Positions 59,658 through 64,000 of a stretch of 64,000 nt of DNA are shown piece after piece; position 1 is the stretch's first letter, and each line of letters starts with the position of its first letter. Origin of the DNA: Lanius collurio (taxonomy: Eukaryota > Chordata > Aves > Passeriformes > Laniidae); assembly GCA_020086605.1 (NCBI GenBank), contig JACBWW010000016.1, forward strand, positions 18,666,412 through 18,730,411. Reading direction: 5' to 3'. The position numbers and the translations under genes were made by a program. The notes under the pieces are model-generated. The model did no database searches, was not told the origin of the DNA, and saw nothing but the letters and a program-made list of their open reading frames with translations.

Positions 59658-59760
59658 CACCTCAGGATCCCAAAGCAGTTCACAGTCATTTAATTAAGCT
59701 TCAACAGAGCACAAACTCCCCATTTTACAGCTGAGGTAACAATGAGAACGAGTTTGGAAA
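59658..59760 (+). repeat. Ancient MIR/L3-like remnant
   Basis: The blocks cccaaagcagttcacag, ttaattaagc and ccccattttacagctgaggt appear in the order seen in old amniote repeats of this kind. Heavily diverged. Confidence 0.45.
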
Positions 59761-62700
59761 AGACTATTTAATACTGAGCCGAGCTAAATGTTCTGTTATT
59801 TTATCCCAAAAATAGATTCCCAACATCTCCAGGTAGATTTCTTTCTCTCCTGACAATTTTGGCAGCCTCTGAAGTAATAGTAAAATTCAAGCATGTGATG
59901 CACAATCTAAAGAACAGCCCTCATCACTTCCCAAGGTGCTCAGCTTTGGAGCATAAACATTGTTCCACATCTATCTTACAAAGATGCTCCTACCTGTTCC
60001 CATTACTCCAGGCATCCCTATGCTTCTTATCCTCAGTGGAGCAATTTAAGCTTCTCTTCCTCTCAGTCCAAAACTTAGATAAGGCAAATCATTAAAGAGT
60101 TTTGCCTTTAATTCACATCAGGTCAGTGACTGAGTGATTGCCAATGCAGCTACTCTCCAGTCAAGGATTTGCATTTCCAAGATCCTGAACTGTACCAAGT
60201 TATTCACAGGAGAGATGGAAGGGAGCAAGTAGGAAGCAGAGTCTGACTCACTGAAATGAAAGTGATTAAAATATTGCACTGATTGCATCCTGCAAGCATC
60301 ACTGATGCTGTTTTGGTGAGAATACTTGTGGGTTATAATACCTTGGGGAAGGCAAAGGAGAGACACAGATTACAGAAAAGCACTAATTCACTCCTAATCT
60401 CACCCATTATTGCCAGATTTGAGTAGGCAGCTTTCCTTTAAGAGCTAAAATGATGGGGGTGGAATTATGCCATCCCACTGTCACTACAACATTGTGGATG
60501 GCAAAAGATAAGGAATGAGCACAGAAAATGCTATTTAAAGCTCCGCTCAGGAACCCAGGAATTTGCATTTGATAGAAGGGATTTCAATTGTATCAGAAGG
60601 CAAGGTGCACTAAACAATTACAGTTTATTGCTGTGTTGGTTCAGTGCCTGAACCTCCACTTCTCCCAGGCTGCAGGGGCAGAGGAGCAGCTGTGCTCAGA
60701 GCTGTATGTGCTAGCAGGGCCACCTGAGCAAACAGGGAAGGGCAAAATGCTTCTGAAAACAAAGTGCTTTGAAGATTTTGGGGATAGATCAGAGTAATTT
60801 GGGTCTGAAGTCACACTCCAGAGGAAAGTTTTCCATTTACCAAACTGGATTTCCAGCACAGTGCCTGGAGGAGAGCACTCTTTGCTGTATCATGGCGTGA
60901 GCTGTGGAATGACTCTGACCCAGGAGAGGAACATCTCCTGCAGCAGCTGATTCAGAGAGACATTAAACACACATCCCCCTCCCAGCTGGAGCAGGGCCAA
61001 AGACACTCAGAGTCTGTCTGCTCCATTTGATGTTATGCTGCAGCAGAAGGCTGCACTGAGAATATTCATACTGGTCAAAATTCAGTAATGACAATTTTTT
61101 CTCACATCCAATTTTTCCTTGCTGAAAAATTTTTCGTCTTTGATGAGAACTGAAGGTTGCCATGTTACCATATGCTTTCCTTCTTCTAGCTAGAGGATTT
61201 AACAGATACACTCCAGTCATTCCTTGGACCCCCTGAAAATAGCACCTTGCTTTTTTATAGTAGCCCCCAACCTTTCTTATCCTCTCATATCTTGAATTAA
61301 TGGCATCTTGTGTCCTTCATCAATCTGCTGGATTGTTGGGGAAGGAAAAATCAAACAGGTTTTCTATGTCACAGAGCCAGATCAGGCCAAAGAGGAGCAG
61401 CCAATCTTCAGAACACTAACTTCTACTCAGCTGTGACACTGGGGAGGGAATGCACAGAGAATATTGAATAAAAACTGCAGGATACCACGAGAACAAGATT
61501 GAATCTTATGGCTCAAAGATATACAGGAAACTGCAACAACCTTCAGGTTTCAACAGACTAATATTACACCAAAACCTTGGAAAGCATCTCTCAGAATCTG
61601 CCCTGCCTTTAGGATCTACTTCAATACAGCTACTCCTCCGAACAGCAAGAAAACCATTCCTTTGTGGACTAATATGGAGTCACTGGAGAGGCCAGTGAAC
61701 ACCAGGTCCTGGTAGCACAACTCTCCATGGCCTCCATGCCTTCAGGGACACAGCTTGGGCAAAGTTTTACTTTTCATTTCTGCAAAAAACCAGTGTCCTG
61801 CTACCTCACAGAGTGACTCGGTACTTCTCCATCGCCTGGGACCGTGCCACTAATGCCCTGTGAAAGCACTAATGTGCTAAATGCCAGCAGGGACAGGAAG
61901 TTATCAGCATTAATCCACTTCAGCTGGTTCAACACTTAGAAGGAATAGAAATGTCTGTATGTGAGACACTTCCTCTGAGAGCGCCCTTGCCTGGAACAGC
62001 AGCACACAGCCCTTCCACGTGCTCTCCCACCAGCGGAATTGCTCACCAACTGCTTTCTCAAATCAATTATGTTGTCTCAGCATCAAAGGAGGCAAGGCAG
62101 AATAGACCAACTTTTTGTTTATGTAGGCATGCTGGCAGGTTCCAGTCATATGTTGTGCCATCTGTACTGCTAGCTTTATCCTTTATCTAATCACAACAGG
62201 TAAAATGGCATCGGTGGAGCTGACTCTGTTCGCTCAGATAGGGAGGCAGCCAGAACAGGCGTTTGTTTTTTCTGCATTCTGAGGGGAAGCAGGAGATGGA
62301 CACTCTTGCCCTTTTAAAACATTCAGCTTTTCAATGGATGGGCAAATTGCCCTGGTCTGCTAATGTGGGATCTGTTCAGTGCAAGGCTGAAAAGGTTCCA
62401 TCCCCGGGGAAAGCATCGAACTGCTGATGAACATTTGGTGGCCTTTAGCAAAAACGAAGTGATTTCTGCCAACAGGATCCCAGCAGACTGAGAAGGACAG
62501 GCTCCAAATTAGGTGGGATTGTGATGCAGGAATTTCAGGAGGCCTGTACAGAACACAAGGAGCTTGCTGACTAGCTTTGGTTTTTCCCACTCCTTTCTTA
62601 TTCATATTTTTTAAAATGACAAGTGTATTGGCAAATGTCATGGCTGAATTCAGGAGAATGTGGAAACTTTCAAATGAAAAGGCTGTGTGAAGATGACCTT

Positions 62701-63027
62701 TCATCTGACATAAAGGCTGCTGGGCTGGGTGGTTTTCTTTTAAAATTTCACAGTATTAGAACACTTGTGATTAGAGGTGCTCAAAACCACTCCAATGACA
62801 TGCCTACAGGTCCTGTAGCACCAGAGTTTGTGCCCTTCTCAAAAAAAAAAAAAACAACCCCAAAACAATTTAAAGGACACTGTCTAGAAAACAACTCTCT
62901 TTGCCCCAGATGGGTCACTTTTAAACCAACACTGACATTCACCTTCCCCTTTAGGTCCCCTCTCTGACTACCAGGACATATTGCTTCTTCAACCAATTTC
63001 ATTTATGTTGCTAAATAGATTTAGTTA

Positions 63028-63033
63028 TTTAAT
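63028..63033 (-). terminator. Possible poly(A) signal for the minus-strand gene
   Basis: ATTAAA on the minus strand, about 320 bases past the stop at 63,353. It is a common variant signal. A canonical minus-strand AATAAA also occurs at 60,624-60,629 with a GT-rich stretch after it, so the 3' UTR could be about 2.7 kb long instead. Confidence 0.25.
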
Positions 63034-63352
63034 AAGAACTGGCTGCAGCTGAAACCTGAGTTGATGTCAGACAGGAATGTCCAGCAGACCTATTAGTCTT
63101 CAATTGACTCTATGTTCAGAGCCTCAAAGGAGAGACATCATATTGTTTAACTGTGGAGGGGATGTTTTGTTAGGGAGTTTTTGTTTCTGCTTTTAGAGGT
63201 GAATGTTAATCATTTCCTTTTGTCAAACCCCCATTTCTTCAAAACCCTGCCCAACCATAAGGACACCTTACAAAATAGAGTACAAATATTGTTATATAAA
63301 AATAGGCTTAGTTACAAATACTGTACACTGTGTGTTTTCAGGTGAGTTGCTT

Positions 63353-63533
63353 TCAGGAACGTGTTTCTTGGTCTGAAACAGCACCAGCAGCTTTTTCGTA
63401 CATGTTTCTATATATTTTTCCAAGACTCTCCTCCAAGATTGCTCTGTGAGGCTTCTCTTTGTACACAGCTGCAGGAGCAGACCAACATTCACCATTACCC
63501 AAGTGAACAGGAGTGTTCTGCTGCACTGGAGAA
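63353..63533 (-). CDS. SPATA6: Probable terminal coding exon of SPATA6 (partial gene)
   Basis: On the minus strand a strong acceptor (a roughly 20-base pyrimidine-rich tract ending ctgacag) is followed at 63,533 by 59 open codons and TGA at 63,355-63,353. The peptide looks like real protein, for example VYKEKPHRAILEESLGKIYR followed by a mixed charged tail, and it begins in phase with one base left over. In human, SLC5A9 and SPATA6 are tail-to-tail neighbours (remembered gene order), so SPATA6, a sperm neck and flagellum assembly protein, is the natural candidate. I could not confirm the match by alignment. The remaining exons would lie right of the window. Confidence 0.58.
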
Positions 63534-64000
63534 CTGTCAGAGGAAAGAAGATAGGAAACAATGATCAAATCTAGATGTGGAAGAGGAATCAGCCACACAA
63601 AACCAGCAGAAATACCAATGTAGAGCTGCTAAGCACAGATTACCTTCCACAAACCAAAATAAAAACTGCACTCCAGCTACTTTTAAGAAATGGGAACCCC
63701 CCCCCATGTTATTCATTCACACAAATCCTCCCCCACTTATCTGAGTACACTTCATAATGCTCCCCAAACAGAATTAATTTTCAGAGAACCTGCAGTAATT
63801 CTGCTGTATTTTTGCAGGCTGTGTCAGTAGGCAAGAGCAACACAGTAGGATTTTCCTGTCCTTTGAAGGTGAAATTGTAACCACAAGCAGCTATTTCAAT
63901 ATGAAGACAATCTATCAGGGGGATATTAAATTACTCTGGTTGCAGCTGCAAAGTGCTCTATCGGAAACATCTTGGATTAAGTTTTTGACCAAATACATTT
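63534..64000 (-). other. Probable intron of the minus-strand gene
   Basis: Sequence upstream of the terminal exon. No other exon is recognised before the window edge. The part at 63,830-63,990 is non-repetitive and could be conserved. Confidence 0.45.

Larger units (their letters stand above)
52800..63352. other. Region between SLC5A9 and the convergent gene
   Basis: It holds the palindromic poly(A) signal (54,086), an AT-rich possible conserved element (54,290-54,600), the CR1 tail (57,061) and the ancient repeat at 59,658. Part of the right side may be the 3' UTR of the minus-strand gene. No further coding exon is supported. Confidence 0.7.

Overview
The window looks like draft-assembly nuclear DNA from a vertebrate, most likely a bird. 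It holds one complete multi-exon vertebrate gene with GT-AG introns, a piece resembling a CR1 LINE tail, several old amniote-type repeat remnants, no recognisable Alu or L1, and one 388-base run of N beside an (AAAG)n tract. Species cannot be fixed from the sequence.

Layout. Bases 1 to about 31,150 contain no gene that I can support: only short chance reading frames, old repeat remnants, low-complexity tracts, the assembly gap (19,548-19,935) and a few stretches that could be regulatory. Bases 31,242-52,078 carry the complete coding region of SLC5A9 (sodium/sugar cotransporter SGLT4) on the + strand: 14 coding exons, all with correct splice phases, 1,983 coding bases, 660 residues. A 3' untranslated region follows with a poly(A) signal at 52,750. 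Bases 52,800-63,350 are again non-coding, except that the minus strand at 63,353-63,533 holds a convincing terminal coding exon of a convergent gene. From remembered human gene order (SLC5A9 next to SPATA6, tail to tail) this is probably the last exon of SPATA6; the rest would lie beyond the right edge.

Function. SLC5A9 encodes a 14-helix plasma-membrane transporter that uses the sodium gradient to take up mannose, 1,5-anhydroglucitol, fructose or glucose in gut and kidney epithelium. An HNF1-like site 72-84 bases before the start codon fits epithelial expression. An unusual inverted repeat lies just upstream, a short upstream reading frame precedes the start, and a palindromic two-strand poly(A) signal lies between the two convergent genes.

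I found no CRISPR array, operon, toxin, virus gene or new multi-gene system. The notable items are regulatory and transcript-processing features around SLC5A9, plus old repeat remnants.
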